The notes under the pieces are model-generated. The model was not told the origin of the DNA and did no database searches. It saw nothing but the letters and a program-made list of their open reading frames with translations. From Spodoptera frugiperda (taxonomy: Eukaryota; Arthropoda; Insecta; Lepidoptera; Noctuidae), in the NCBI RefSeq assembly GCF_023101765.2, contig NC_064218.1, forward strand, positions 7,874,001 through 7,938,000: 64,000 nt of DNA, read 5' to 3'. Positions 1 through 11,460 of the stretch are shown here, piece by piece. The position numbers were made by a program, and so were the translations under genes. Each line of letters starts with the position of its first letter. Position 1 is the first letter of the stretch.

Positions 1-331
1 CTTCGCGAAACGAAAAACAAAATATTTTTTTTTATTTTTGACGTATTTTTTTTGAACAACCTGTAGGTGATGAGATTGGTTTGTATGTAGTAGTGATGGT
101 GTTACTTTAGTTAATGTGTCTTGCTTATTACATAGATTTTAGGCTTATGATATTTAACGTAACGTAATTACCGTGAAAATAATTTGATACCATTTGTTTT
201 CTGAAAAATCTACTGAAAAATAAATTGTTTTAATGAGAATGTCACTAAAAAGGTCAAATTTGGAATCTTTTTGTATAGACTTTAAAGGGCAAACGGTGAA
301 GGTAAATATCGTGAGGAAATCTGGGCTTATT
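1..331. other. AT-rich stretch, nothing recognised
   Basis: No reading frame, RNA gene or repeat is recognisable here. Short overlapping reading frames are present on both strands but show no known motif. Confidence 0.6.
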
Positions 332-462
332 TTTTCCAATTATTATAAGTTTGAAATCGCCAACGCACATTGAGCAAGCGTGGTGATTTATGCTCAAGTC
401 TTTTCCGCGCAAGAAGAGGCCTTTGGTCAGCACCAATAAGCTGTTGATGTGTGAAAGTATAA
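332..462 (+). repeat. Interspersed repeat, LINE/SINE-like 3' tail
   Basis: The segment around 345-455 (key words: cgccaacgcacattgagca, ttatgctcaa, agaagaggccttt, gctgttgatgtg) resembles the 3' tails of common lepidopteran retroelements. Related copies occur at about 23455-23585 (same strand), 26125-26400 and 46550-46600 (opposite strand), and a partial one at 50460-50520. No coding part remains. The family name is uncertain. Confidence 0.6.
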
Positions 463-876
463 AAATAAACCCACCCTTTTAATGTATGCACGAATAAAAC
501 TTTTCCAGATTTATAGTTACCCCGAACTCATTAAGCAAAAGTATGTTAATTACATCGACCATTCTTCTGGAACCGCATTACAAATTATAATTTTCCATTC
601 CATAAAATGTATTATTCGTCCGAAGATAGGGTTGTGCCTATAAAATGGCCCATATAGAGAATTGTACCCTTTATCCTAAGCCCGGACAATAGGTAAATAA
701 TATATCGCGGCGACGGATATCCCGGCCAAACGGGTCATTATTGAACCGGACTAGATATTATTTGTATTGTACTGTGTATTATTCTTTCTTCATGTTGTCG
801 GATAACGGAAGAAATGTCTCAATATTACATTGTAAGTAATTATGTTAATATTTTTGTAATAAGATAAATCGCAAGA
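463..876. other. Spacer, no feature seen
   Basis: Low-GC sequence without a recognisable gene or repeat. Confidence 0.5.
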
Positions 877-955
877 CTTTTTTTAGGTGTTTAAATCATC
901 CAATGCCTTCGGAGAGGCAAGAGAGAGTATCAGACTCTTACTGACAAGAAAAAAA
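877..955 (-). repeat. Fragment of R1-like LINE 3' tail
   Basis: The words aatcatccaatg, gagagagtatcagactctta and ctgacaagaaa match the 3' tail that ends the R1-like element at 42570-42736, in reverse orientation. It is a short degenerate piece, with a T-run preceding it. Confidence 0.65.
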
Positions 956-970
956 ACATTTTTTAATTAG

Positions 971-1073
971 AGACATTTAATGATTACTTAAACTTATTCC
1001 TTATCAGCAATTTTGTATCGAAATCAATCACGAAAGACTGGGTTAAGTAACCATTAAATGACTCTGAGTACGG
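971..1073. mobile_element. MITE family M1, copy 1
   Basis: A short element with inverted ends: agagacatttaatgattactt at the left and aagtaaccattaaatgactct at the right, ending ctctgagtacgg. The same ends recur at 3319-3426 and 24339-24433. There is no coding capacity, so it would need a transposase supplied in trans. This copy appears clipped by a few bases at its left end. Confidence 0.7.
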
Positions 1074-1364
1074 TCAATGAAAGACATATATTTTATATTT
1101 TATTTGAAAACTGACATAATAAATAAATTCTAGCCTAAATTACAGCTACAGGGTGCAACAGCCAGCATCCAGACGAAATTCCAGGTACAGGTGAAAGTGA
1201 GCGGTGTAAAATAGACATTCCATTTCAATTTAGTGAATTTAATTGGTACGAGCATCGCTCTCGACGAACATTTTCATTTCACTTCATTTTCTGACTAATA
1301 TTGATAATTGAAATAGCAATATTTATTATCTGTTTTGTGCGATAGAACTCTGATGCAACAGGTC

Positions 1365-1434
1365 GGGCAAAGTCGTGTGTTATGTGTAAAAAATTGTTTG
1401 TTTGTAAACGAACCGACGACACAGAAGAAAATCC
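1365..1434 (+). repeat. SINE-A tail fragment
   Basis: The segment with tttgtttgtaaacgaacc, cgacacagaagaaaatc matches the downstream part of the tRNA-like SINE at 7356-7546. The promoter half is missing or unrecognisable. Confidence 0.5.
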
Positions 1435-1949
1435 TAATGAGAGGCAACGTTTTTTTTGCATATTATCTTAGTTGAACCCATTTCCACCAGTGCTAAACTA
1501 TGTGTACCAATGAATATTATTAGTGGAAACCAAACGTTTCGAAAGCACCCTCAAAATGCGTATGTACTTCTTACTCGACTTTAGAATATAAAAAAAACAT
1601 CGTCTAATAATCAATTTTGCCGCTACTAAACTTACGAATCAGACCAATTCTAATACATTTTTATTTAAATAATTCGATTTTATGAATAGCATCTATATGC
1701 TTACACAACCTTTTATTAAGGACGTCTTTTGTATGAGTATTGTGTATCATTGTTGGTCAAAAGTATTAGCAATACAACGGGATTGCGATGAGATTATAAT
1801 ATTAATATTCCGCTTGGGGATCACGTCAGGGAAAACCCTTTAAACATAATATTTACCGGTCTACTAAAGGTATACACATATAGGTAAATATTATATTTAA
1901 TTTGGGTAGGTATATCATAAAATTGCGACCAGGCACCGTGAGATACCTT
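1435..1949. other. Spacer, no feature seen
   Basis: AT-rich sequence without recognisable content. Confidence 0.5.
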
Positions 1950-2107
1950 TTTTTGAGGGGGAAAATCATCCAATGACTTCTCCCGCCTTGGGCGAGGTGG
2001 GAGGGAGTGTCAGACTCTTACTGACTAAAAACCACCCCGTTCCTACTCCTGCTTTTCGAGCTGGAGCCCCGGTAAACCCGCTAGGTAGTCCGCAGCTCCG
2101 GATTAGG
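1950..2107 (-). repeat. R1-like LINE 3' tail, 5'-truncated copy
   Basis: A T-run (poly(A) read in antisense) is followed by aatcatccaatgacttctcc, gggagtgtcagactcttact, accccgttcctactcctgc and cagctccgg. This is the reverse complement of the 3' tail of the element at 41428-42736. It is a typical dead-on-arrival copy with only the 3' untranslated end. Confidence 0.8.
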
Positions 2108-2330
2108 TAAGATAGCTAGCATTACTCGCAGGTCTTTTGATCATCGAATGGTTCCGTCCTAGGCGATGCGAGAGTGTCAGACTCTTACTAACAAACACTC
2201 TGATACTACTCCTGCTTTGAACCAGTCTCAATAACTGCTTGCGCTCTGTCAGGAGCCTGGGACTAGTTGCAGGTCTGTGCTGCAAACTACTCACCAAGCA
2301 TGGGGACTACAGCAAAGCTCTACCCTTCGT
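2108..2330 (-). repeat. Divergent second R1-tail-like copy
   Basis: Directly adjoining the previous copy. The words tcatcgaatgg, gagagtgtcagactcttact and tactcctgcttt are recognisable but diverged. Either an older insertion or a rearranged tandem piece. Confidence 0.55.
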
Positions 2331-2987
2331 AGAACAATAATACCTTTTTGGCAGCAGATGATGTATTTCGATTGTTTGAAAAATAAATAAATGTTTTTAA
2401 CTGTCTTAGAATTTTGAGCGCTTCCACTCATCCATTTTCTTCAACTTTTAATACGCAATTCGATTGAGTCTTGTCTTGAAGCCTGTTCTGTGGTATATAA
2501 GATGAGCCGTAAAGAGAGATACAAATCGGATAAATGAGATAAATTGGAATAAAAGGTAGTCGTATAATATAATCCACAATTAGAAACAAACACAGTTATG
2601 TTATGAAACGATATAACTAATGAAAAATGAGAGTTTCATTAATTTCTGTTTATTTTTTTGCTAGCTAGCAAAAATTGTGGTGGTTGTTTGTATAAAATTA
2701 TACGTAACACAGTCCGCTTTGTAAACAAACCACACGCCACAATTTAATTGATTAATCGTTTACTCTGAAATTTTACACTGCGAGGCATCAATTTACTGTT
2801 TTATTGACCAAACAGGCGTTCAGTTATGTATTAATTTTATAAAAACATGAAATGAAATATTTACCTGTAAACTATAAAATGTTTTATTAATAGGAAATAA
2901 TGGGAACATTTAAATCTCCGATTGTTATGATAATAAACAGAAATAATAATTACCTATATCATGCCTCAATTGCTTTGTTAGCCGAGT
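2331..2987. other. AT-rich spacer with a 20-bp perfect palindrome
   Basis: No gene is recognised. Positions 2655-2674 form a perfect 20-bp palindrome centred on ctagctag and flanked by T and A runs. At about 2863 the minus strand has a weak tttacag|gtaaat junction, too poor to call a splice site. Confidence 0.45.
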
Positions 2988-3227
2988 TAAAGTTTCACTC
3001 CCGGGTCGGGCAAAGTATTGCTGGGCTTTCTTCGGATTTTCTAAAATTTCTCAGTGGTAGCACGGAGTTTGGAAATGTGCCTGGTATATGGCAATAAGCT
3101 CACCCCCTATTACATGGGACTTAGAACTCAAATTGTGAAAAGTAGGAGTACATTGTACAGTGGTATTACGTGCCATAATATTATTATGTACAACTGCTTA
3201 CTGCTTCGGGGGTAAAAGGCGTAAAAA
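2988..3227 (+). repeat. SINE-B, tRNA-like short interspersed element
   Basis: Matches the reverse complement of 36953-37215. Shared words in order are ctcccgggtcgggcaaagta, gtagcacggagt, atatggcaata, cacccctat-like/cccctattacatgggactt, tgaaaagtaggagtacattg and ggtaaaaggcgta. The B-box region is degraded in this copy (caaagtttcactcccgggtc). No coding capacity. Confidence 0.7.
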
Positions 3228-3318
3228 TATCGTCACTATTTATTTATTATTTGAAGTTAAACCAATTTAGCTCGTGTATTAAACGTTTAACTACAGAGAA
3301 TAAACGCCTCATACCGCT

Positions 3319-3426
3319 GTACTCAGAGTCATGTAATGGTTACTTAACCCGCTCCTTAGCAATTGTTTTCGAAACAAAATCGTTACTAAGGAATAGTTTA
3401 AGAAATAATTAAATGTCTCTGAGTGT
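3319..3426. mobile_element. MITE family M1, copy 2
   Basis: Begins gtactcagagtcatgtaatg and ends ttaaatgtctctgagtg, so the ends are inverted repeats. The interior is nearly self-complementary, and the whole element could fold into a hairpin. Related to copies at 971 and 24339; a fragment of one end lies near 44669-44700. Confidence 0.75.
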
Positions 3427-4135
3427 ATGTATCTCTCTCGTAGTATATTTTCGTAAGAACTTGAAGATTACTGTCACCACCTTCAGCAGTCAAGCCTATT
3501 GAACCAGCGACACGCTGTTATTTACCTACTTGCATAAAAAGCGAGTCATGTGTTGCCTCTGGCTGTACCTGGAGTCCCACAGTCTCAGCGACCCATATTC
3601 GTCACAACGCGGTGACCTCGCCATTTCTACAGAAGGCAATTTTTGACGGATAATAAATTATATTGTGAGGGATTTTTGGAAATCTAAATTTCGTCTCAAT
3701 TTATAAATAAATAAAATCACTTACCATCAGGTGAGATAGCGGCCAAACGTCGACCCATTAAATGTAAAAAAAAATAAAAATAAAAAATATTTCGGATATT
3801 GTACTCATATCATTTATTGTGATTACTTTATATAAAAATATCCCTTAATTTTGTCATTATTTCACGTCATTCCTACAATAATTTATAGGCATATTATTGA
3901 ATTTTTGAGGAAAAGTCAATTAACATGTGGTAATTCGTTCTTTTCTAGGTGGTATGATCAATACCTATATGTTTTTTTGGTGTATCATCATAAGAGTCAC
4001 AGGACATCCACTACTGATTATAGAATTCCAAGGACTTCCAAGTCAGCTGGTGGTAGGTAACCATCTAACAGTCTGTTCAATTTTATTAAATTGGTGTATA
4101 CTATTTTCTGCTAGCAACTTAGCTCACGTTCCTGT
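3427..4135. other. Spacer with scattered repeat fragments
   Basis: At 3717-3760 a fragment containing cacttaccatcaggtgag resembles a common lepidopteran interspersed repeat. A GC-richer patch at 3480-3640 was not recognised. Reading frames here lack motifs. Confidence 0.4.
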
Positions 4136-4281
4136 GTGATAAAAAGTATCCTTCTAATTTACCCTAGTCAGCGCATACCCAGCCTGTCATACTTAATTTC
4201 ATCGAAATCTATTCGGTAGTTGTAGCGTGATTCACAAACAAACAGCCAAACATCCAAAGATAGAAAGTTTCAAATTTATTA
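4136..4281 (-). repeat. Lep1/Helitron-like repeat end
   Basis: Contains gataaaaagtat, tttcatcgaaatctattcgg and acaaacaaacagccaaac. These read, in reverse, like the conserved internal part of short lepidopteran Helitron-like repeats. It abuts the foldback element that follows. Family assignment is from memory. Confidence 0.5.
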
Positions 4282-4286
4282 TAATA

Positions 4287-6055
4287 TACAGGGTGTCCCT
4301 GAAGTCGACGTCCAACAGGCACCAGATGATCGGCAAGGTTCCAAATGTTATCAGAAAAATATAAAAAAATTCTAAGTCCTACAGTTTTTAAATTACAGTG
4401 ACTTATGTGTTATCCACGAAAAAGTACACCCTGTGCCAGTCTTTTGACTCTTGTTGCTACAAATCTTTATTTTTTCGTCTGCAGTCTTCCTTACATTATC
4501 CTGAATAGTGCTCCAGCTAATATGGAATCATAAATTCTTAGCCAACTGCTTTAGATTGGAAAACATTGTTAGTTTTAGAGGAACCAAATACTCTCAATAA
4601 AATTTTCACCTTACTTTAAGTGGCTGTACTGAATAAATTATGTATGGCGCTAGTAGTGGCAAATTTCACCAAAGTTGGCGCATTTAATAAGGATTATAAA
4701 ATGGTATAGCACTTTGCAAATTATTTCTTAAATTCGACACAAAAAAAGATTTTTCAACGAAACTCCGTTTCGATGAATTTATTTGAACTTACTAAAAATT
4801 ATTCTAGTGTACTCAAATCATACGTTATAACCTCGTATGCACTAGACAGCACTTTGCACGCTATTTTTTATCATCATGTTGAAAATCAGCGAGGATCTCT
4901 TATCAAACAATATTGTCTGTTTACCCGTGATTTCGCTTGCAGCATTCGTAGGCAATATTATCGCTAGACGAACTGATGTTGTGCATCTCGAGCCATCGTA
5001 CTCGGGCTTCGGCATTTTAGCTGAGCACTGGCTTTTTTGCGCCGTGTTGATTATGTATTTTTTAAATTATTTTTGCTTTACCTGCAATTCCTTGTAACGG
5101 TGCAAATAACTCATTCTCGACAAACTAAAGAATATTTGATGCTTCATCCCGCATTTGATCACATGAACACGTAACTTAATCGGAGGATTCACCCATTTCT
5201 TTTTTTTTTTGATGGGGATATGACGAGTAATTGTGCGTAAGGGCTCATGTACACCATACCACTACCGCGTTGATATGCTGTGTACATGAATCTGCCGCGT
5301 CCGTTCCTTTTGCTTTTACTACACATTTGATCAATCATTCAATATTATTTAGTGAAACATGATACACAACATCAGTTCCTCTAGTAAGTCTAGTAATATT
5401 GCCGACGAAAGCTGCAAGCGAAATCATGAGTAGACAGACAATGTTGTTTGACAAGAGATCCTCGCTGATTTTCAACATAATGATAACAAATCGCCTGCAA
5501 AGTGTTCTCTAGTGCATACGAGGTTGTAACGTATGATTTGAGTACACTAGAAGAAATATTAGTAAGTTCAAACAAATTCATCGAAACGGAGTTTCGTTGA
5601 AAAATCTTTTTTTGTGTCGAATTTAAGAAATAATTTGCAAAGTGCTATACCATTTTATAATCCTTATTAAATGCGCCAACTTTGGTGAAATTTGCCACTA
5701 CAAGCGCCATACATAATTTATTCAGTACAGTCACTTAAAGTAAGGTGAAAATTTTATTCAGAGTATTTGGTTCCTCTAAAACTAACAATGTTTTCCAGTC
5801 TAAAGCAGTTGGCTAAGAATTTATGATTCCATATTACTGGAGCACTATTCAGGATAATGTAAGGAAGACTGCAGACGGAAAAATAAAGATTTGTAGCAAC
5901 AAGAGTCAAAAGACTGGCACAGGGTGTACTTTTTCGTGGATAACACATAAGTCACTGTAATTTAAAAACTGTAGGCTTATATTTTGTCTGATAACAGTTG
6001 GAACTTTGCTGATCATCTAGTGCCCGTTGGACGTCGATTTCAGGGACACCCTGTA
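4287..6055. mobile_element. Foldback DNA element with ~700-bp inverted arms
   Basis: Outer ends are TACAGGGTGTCCCTGAAGTC at the left and the inverted GACACCCTGTA at the right. The left arm is about 4287-4986, the right arm about 5361-6055, and the loop about 4987-5360. Arms match along their whole length with scattered substitutions and small indels. The flanks duplicate TA, part of a longer TAATA match (4282-4286 and 6056-6060). No transposase is recognisable. The same short frame (64 codons) appears in both arms simply because the arms are copies. Likely a non-autonomous TA-inserting foldback element; the superfamily is unresolved. Confidence 0.85.
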
Positions 6056-6060
6056 TAATA

Positions 6061-7355
6061 GTGTGTTACACTGTACCTACACATTATTCGCATATCTTTC
6101 AACAGCTTATGTAATTATTTTCTGTGACTCGATAATATAATACTAAGTAGAACAGAAAACGTGAATTTTAACCAATCAATTTTCAACCAATCACAACCTG
6201 ATTTAATGTCTATACCCCACTAAATATAAACCAACCTTTCTTTCCTTCCCTACCCCTTTATCACCCGTGACATTTTCTACCCACTTCCCAGGCCCACCAA
6301 TTGATAAGTCCAACCTAAATTTATTGAGCCCCTTTTACAGCTAGTTGTGTATTCATTGTGTATGCTTGCCCCTATTTCATTAATGCTACAAAATTTGTTT
6401 AGGCTAAGTAAAATTTTGTATAGTTGGAAACTATTAGGGTATAGAAGTTCTTCTTATATTTTTGTTTTTAGATAACATAACATAACAAGTCTTTTAAACA
6501 TCAAAGGTCATTTAAACACCAAAGACACACTTGGTAATTGAAGGATTTTTGGCATTGCTATGGCATTGGATGTAGGCAAAATGAAACTCGCGATTTAATA
6601 TAAAAGTATATTGTGAAACCTTATATGCATTATTACAAAAGAAGGACAAAATAAAAAGCAAACAGATAAAAGCAGTGCCGAGCCAGGACACAGACAAATA
6701 AAGGCAAAACTACATTATTTGGGGTTGCGTTCACTCATCACTAAGAAAATTAAACATATACGATAAACAATAATTATGAAAACACTGTCTTTTCACCGGT
6801 TATGTTATGTCTCATCTAATCGAAGGTCAACCGGACCTTTTACCAGACCAAATTCTTTTAACGGTAAATGTACAAAGTTTTTTTAAAGCCAAAAATCTGT
6901 TAACCCTTTACCAATAAGACAGTCCAAACCACGACCAGATATATCAAAATATACCAACAAACATTAATAATACCAAATCACACCTCTTCAGAACAAATAC
7001 GCCCGAAGCCCCTGAGCTCAAATTTCCATGGGATGATTTCCCTACGAAACATCAATTCATGTCATTTTGCGTTGATATTCATGAGAATGTCATCGGGAAA
7101 TGAGGATAACGGGGATTGTGAGAATCCCATGGCCCCATGGGACGATGGGACGATACGATGGGATGAGAAACTCGCAGATGTCATACCGTAGTCATGAGAA
7201 TGGTTGCGGTTTGAAGTTATTATGACCAACTTTGAAATAGATAAATATATTATCATTGAAGTTTTTCCCTAGGGAGGTGGAAAGAGGTGTTGTTATAGTT
7301 TTGTAAATAGTTTCATTGTGTTAGGAGGTCAATTTAAATGCCATATGCCGCACAT
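6061..7355. other. AT-rich spacer, no gene recognised
   Basis: No coding motif or repeat family is recognised. Around 7020-7170 a few overlapping catggga/gatggga words make a small degenerate direct-repeat patch. Confidence 0.5.
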
Positions 7356-7546
7356 ACCGTTGTGAGCTTTGTACTCGATTGGCGCGGTGGCTGGACAACT
7401 GACTACCGGATAACGTGTAGCTGGATCGATTCCCGCACGGATCAACTCTTTATGTGATCCACGAATTGTTGTTTCAGGTCTTCGTGTCATCTGCAGGTGA
7501 ACTTGTATGTTTGTAAACTCACCCACGACTCAGGAGAAAATCTAGT
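7356..7546 (+). repeat. SINE-A, tRNA-derived SINE
   Basis: An internal RNA polymerase III promoter is visible. An A-box-like ttggcgcggtgg lies at 7379-7390 and a B-box ggatcgattcc (consensus GGTTCRANTCC) at 7423-7433, spaced as in tRNA genes. The tRNA-related head is followed by a unique body ending gactcaggagaaaatcta. Other copies are at 20925-21065 and 43262-43445 (minus strand), with a tail at 1365. It does not fold into a full tRNA, so it is not called a tRNA gene. Confidence 0.75.
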
Positions 7547-9384
7547 ACTTTTCTTAATTTGAAAAACGAGTCTGATACCTCATTCATGTTAAGCCAGTTA
7601 CATTAAAATAAACACATTGTATACAAATTATCTGGTAACACATACCAAATTAATCGTATCTACTATTTAATGGACACATATCTACCCTTTTGCACTAAAA
7701 GCTTACAAAGTGAAATGATAAAATTTGATAGCTAAGCAATTATTAACTTAATTGAAGTGTTAAGTATGGGGGCAGTATTAATTAAGTTATTTGATTAAGT
7801 CATTCCCATGGATTTTATTACGCCAAGGTAATTTGTTATCACTTTGCCATTAAGTAAGTGAAATGTCCACATATCACTAATGTTAATTACATTTTGTGTT
7901 GGGTTCATTATAAACGCCTTTATGGGGTAGCATTTTCAATTACTATCATGCCTTTATATACTTTTTGCAACAGTATGTTAGAATCTATCGTGCATCCGCC
8001 GGTGTTTAAAGGTAAATAGGAGTCGTAACAATATTATTATTGGTAAATAGTATAGCAGTAGTTGGTAAGTGGTAGTTTAATCCTGTACTGACAAATTTTG
8101 ATTAAGGGGTCGTACTTGATACGTCGTATTATTTAGGTATTATGAGTTGTATTATTAATTTCTTGAGCGAAAGCTCCTAAAACAAAATCATCAAAAACTA
8201 AAACAAAATCTGGATAAAACCTCCTCCAACCGCTCAAAACTAGTTCCATCCAGAAAAATCCGCACAAAAGTTACGCAAATTAACTTCATAACCAGAACAG
8301 CAGTAGCTGTAAAAACATGAAATAAACAAAAAGCTGTCCTCTTTATTATTAACATGTTTATCAAACAAAGCATTCAGTGGAATATGAAAGGAAAAAAACA
8401 TAAAAGCGTAAAAAGTAGGCGTTCCTACTAACTCGTAGGCGACACGTTTACACAATGCGAGTCTCACGTAAAAGTAAAGTACACATGGTTGCATATAGAG
8501 TTATACAAAACCAGCTTATCATGGTCTCGCTTTGTACGATCTTTTCGCACATTCGCCGCTCAGTTTACACTGGATTGTATAGCTTGAAGTGTAACCGTGT
8601 GTACAAATATGCTTTGTGCGGTTGGCTGGTTGTACTGCACCCATTTTGTAACTGAATTAATCGGGAGTATGGTGTAGGGAGTAGGAGGTAGCCGAGAGGA
8701 GAGCGAGCAGGAGTTGGCTTTTAGATGGTATTGCAAAGTCGTTGTGTAATACAATTACTTTGTTGTAAGTTCCATGTAACGTTTGTTGTGGTCACTGTTC
8801 ATTTTATAATTATAACACCATAGCATTATACTTAAAAAAATGCAGTAAATGATTAAAATGCATAAAGATTGTCCAAACCAGGATTTTTTTCTCTCAACCA
8901 CGACTTTAAAAACTCCTTTTTCGAGCCGGAGCCACGGTAACTCTTGCGTTTCTCCATTGCCAAATTGGAGAGTGCTAAAGCCTACTCTTTTCCATTGACC
9001 ACGCAGATGAAGTCACGGGTACTAGCTAGTAGCTCAAAATAAAATTATGAAACTGTAATTTTTTGTATTTTATACCTAACCTTCGCCCTTTAGTACCTAC
9101 TTATAGAAGTTGAGAAAGGTCAACTGGGACCACGGTAAATACCTACTGAATAAACAAAAGACTAGATATTTTAAAAATATTAAAATAACAGCACATAGTA
9201 CGTAGGTAAGTAGATGGTATTTTTTATAAAATTAGCGGCGTACATTTCACTTAAAATCGAAAGAGGTTCGTAAAAAAAGGTTACGTCCTTTGTGAAATTA
9301 GTTATTTTGCTATTTATTAATATTTTTAAAAACAAAGTTTAGACTTATAGGTCGTCTATAAAGTTCTTAATTATTATGATAGGT
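7547..9384. other. AT-rich spacer, no gene recognised
   Basis: Several short reading frames overlap on both strands around 8190-8760, but none shows a domain or conserved motif. At about 8895-8945 a faint fragment (tttttcgagccggagccacgg) of the R1-like LINE tail is present. Confidence 0.5.
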
Positions 9385-9667
9385 TTTTTTATGGTATGAG
9401 CCGGTGAACGAGCAGACGGATCACCTGATGGTAAGCAATCACCACCGCCTAAGGACACCCGAAACACCAGTGGCGTTACAAGTGCGTTGCCGGCCTTTTG
9501 GAGATTAGAAATTTAAGGATTCTTGGGGAATCGGGGATTAAGAAGATTGGCAAGGGGGGTAACATAACGCAAGCGTTGTTTTACGTAGGTTTTCTGTGAG
9601 GCCGTGGTATTACTACGGTCAAGCCGGCCCATTCGTTCCGAAGCATGGCTCGCCCATACTCTATGCG
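9385..9667 (+). repeat. Lepidopteran interspersed repeat L1p, copy 1
   Basis: Contains the family hallmarks acggatcacctgatggtaag, ggcgttacaagtgcgttgcc, ggggaatcggggatta, cgcaagcgttgttt, gaggccgtggtat and agcatggctcgcccat. Other copies lie near 24160, 25087, 32693, 36366, 38655, 53530, 54120 and 62750. It is non-coding. I recognise it as very common in noctuid genomes but cannot name its class. Confidence 0.8.
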
Positions 9668-10356
9668 TTACATAACATAGTAGATACAGCCCAACAAGAG
9701 ACATAGCTATGCACCTAAGTAAAAAAAAAAACTGTACACTATTTTACACGTAGTTGCTACTAAAGATCTTAAGTAAATAAATTACAATCCCCCAAGGCGA
9801 TGCCGCGATAGCATTAAACTATTTATAGTTGTAACTAAAAAGAAATTCAAGTAACTCGGTAAGCACCTTAGCTCTTGCTTTGAGCAAGTTATGAAAATTA
9901 ACTTAAAATGTGCAGAGAATTACATTTTCTTTAACGTGGAATCCTTAAAGCTGTAACGCCAGCTAATCTTATTATATTAAGTAGTTTACTTCTATTTGCT
10001 GCTTCGCCTCCAGCTTCACTTAAGTGTGGGAGACGGTTTCTTACAGTATTTTATTTGATTTTTTTACTTTTGACTAGCTGTAAGACTATTGACATTCTGT
10101 TTCTCAGAAGTATGACATCGACTCTAATTAAAATTTCGTATCATTGGTCTTTGTATTTGGAATTAATGGAGGATATAGCTTCACTTAAAGTTAATAATAC
10201 TAATAGTAAACGGGCTAACTGAGTTATAATCATGTCCGTGTCCTCATAGTATAGCATCTGTCTTTTGTTTTAATTAATGCAATTTGTCTGACATCAGATT
10301 GTAATGATTCTTGACTTTTAGATTGCGTGTTTTTCGCAATTTATCTATTCCTTCAT
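9668..10356. other. Spacer, no feature seen
   Basis: AT-rich sequence without recognisable gene or repeat. Confidence 0.5.
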
Positions 10357-10515
10357 TGATCCGGAGCTGCTGACTACCCAGCTGGTTTATTGGGGTTCCG
10401 GCTCGAAAAGCAGGAGTACGAGCGGGGTGGTTTTCAGTCAGTAAGAGTCTGACACTCCCTCTCGACTCGCCCAAAGTTGGAGAATTCATTGGATTATTTT
10501 CCCCACTGAAAAATG
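10357..10515 (+). repeat. R1-like LINE 3' tail, 5'-truncated copy
   Basis: Runs tccggagctgctgactaccc, ttccggctcgaaaagcagga, cggggtggttttcagtcagt, gagtctgacactccctctcg, attcattggattattt. Same tail as 42570-42736, forward orientation, with a short A-rich end. Confidence 0.8.
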
Positions 10516-11267
10516 TATACCTTCATTGCATAGGTATAGTTATTATTCTATGCCATAATTACCATTTACCGACCACTAGGTATAACATATACTCGAAACC
10601 AAAAGCCAGTACTAAACAAGAATCGCATACCGCTCATCCCTTAAAACTTCAAAACTTAGTGAATAATGTAGATAAACCGGGACATAGTAGCGTGACAAAC
10701 GTAGGTACGAAACATTGCGTGTTACTGAGCCAGTCTGTTTACACCGCGATAGTGTCGCGCCGTCAAACTTGAAGCTTACAAGCAAGGCTCACGGGGGACG
10801 AAAGGCCGAAAGATAAAATCAACAAAATAGTCAACACAATTGCATGGCCTAAGGGAACGCTTCGCCGACATTGAAGGCCGAATTAATGTTACAACTACTT
10901 GATTATTTAAACGTTTGTATATGAATGCAGGGCGCGTCCCTAAGGTGTGACTGTTGTTTCAAATATTATTTAAAGCCTTTCGTTTTCATGTGACAGTTAT
11001 TTTGTTTTTTATTGTTTGTTTAGAATTTTTAATGTGAAATACAGAAAATGTTTTATATTTTATGTAAAATTAGATAGTTTAATGCACTCTTATGGGCGAA
11101 TGGAAGGTGCAGGAGACAATTATTATCCTCCTTATCTTCTAAAACGGATCCTTTTATCTTCTAAAATTTTACTCGATGGCCTTAGATAAACAGTTGTACT
11201 ACATAGGATACTGAAAATAACAATTATAACTAATTATTGTGTTATCGGCTTACTCACATAACTACTT
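10516..11267. other. Spacer, no feature seen
   Basis: No gene or repeat is recognised. A few moderately GC-rich words around 10740-10870 were not identifiable. Confidence 0.45.
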
Positions 11268-11460
11268 GAACTCGACTAGTTTCAAGGCAAGCTAGAGGCT
11301 CATCTTCAAGACCAGCATTTCGCGAAACAGGACGCGGTCACTGTCCTCGAATGCTGCTCATGAATATAGCTCATATTAGTGAGTAAGCTAATAGCCAAAT
11401 TAACATAATAATTAATTTAGAGAATAATGTCTCACGAAAGTTATACTTTCGTTTACACCA
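11268..11460 (+). repeat. Interspersed repeat L2p (ctcgactagtttcaagg family)
   Basis: Contains gaactcgactagtttcaagg, ggctcatcttcaagaccagc, cggtcactgtcctcgaatg, tattagtgagtaagctaata and aacataataattaatttaga. Its two ends recur at 25045-25085 and about 25420-25490, where an L1p repeat splits a second copy. Class unknown. Confidence 0.6.

Noticed and set aside
2855..2885. Minus-strand tttacag|gtaaat as a recursive splice site
   Set aside because: The pyrimidine tract is poor and the donor is weak.
4773..5581. The same ~64-codon open frame in both arms of the foldback element, suggesting a conserved peptide
   Set aside because: The arms are inverted copies, so the frame repeats automatically. 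The differences between the two are mostly amino-acid changing, as expected for neutral drift.
7379..7433. tRNA gene suggested by A- and B-box motifs
   Set aside because: No complete cloverleaf or acceptor stem. The unit is dispersed with a non-tRNA body, so it is a SINE. The same applies to 20925-21065 and 36953-37215.
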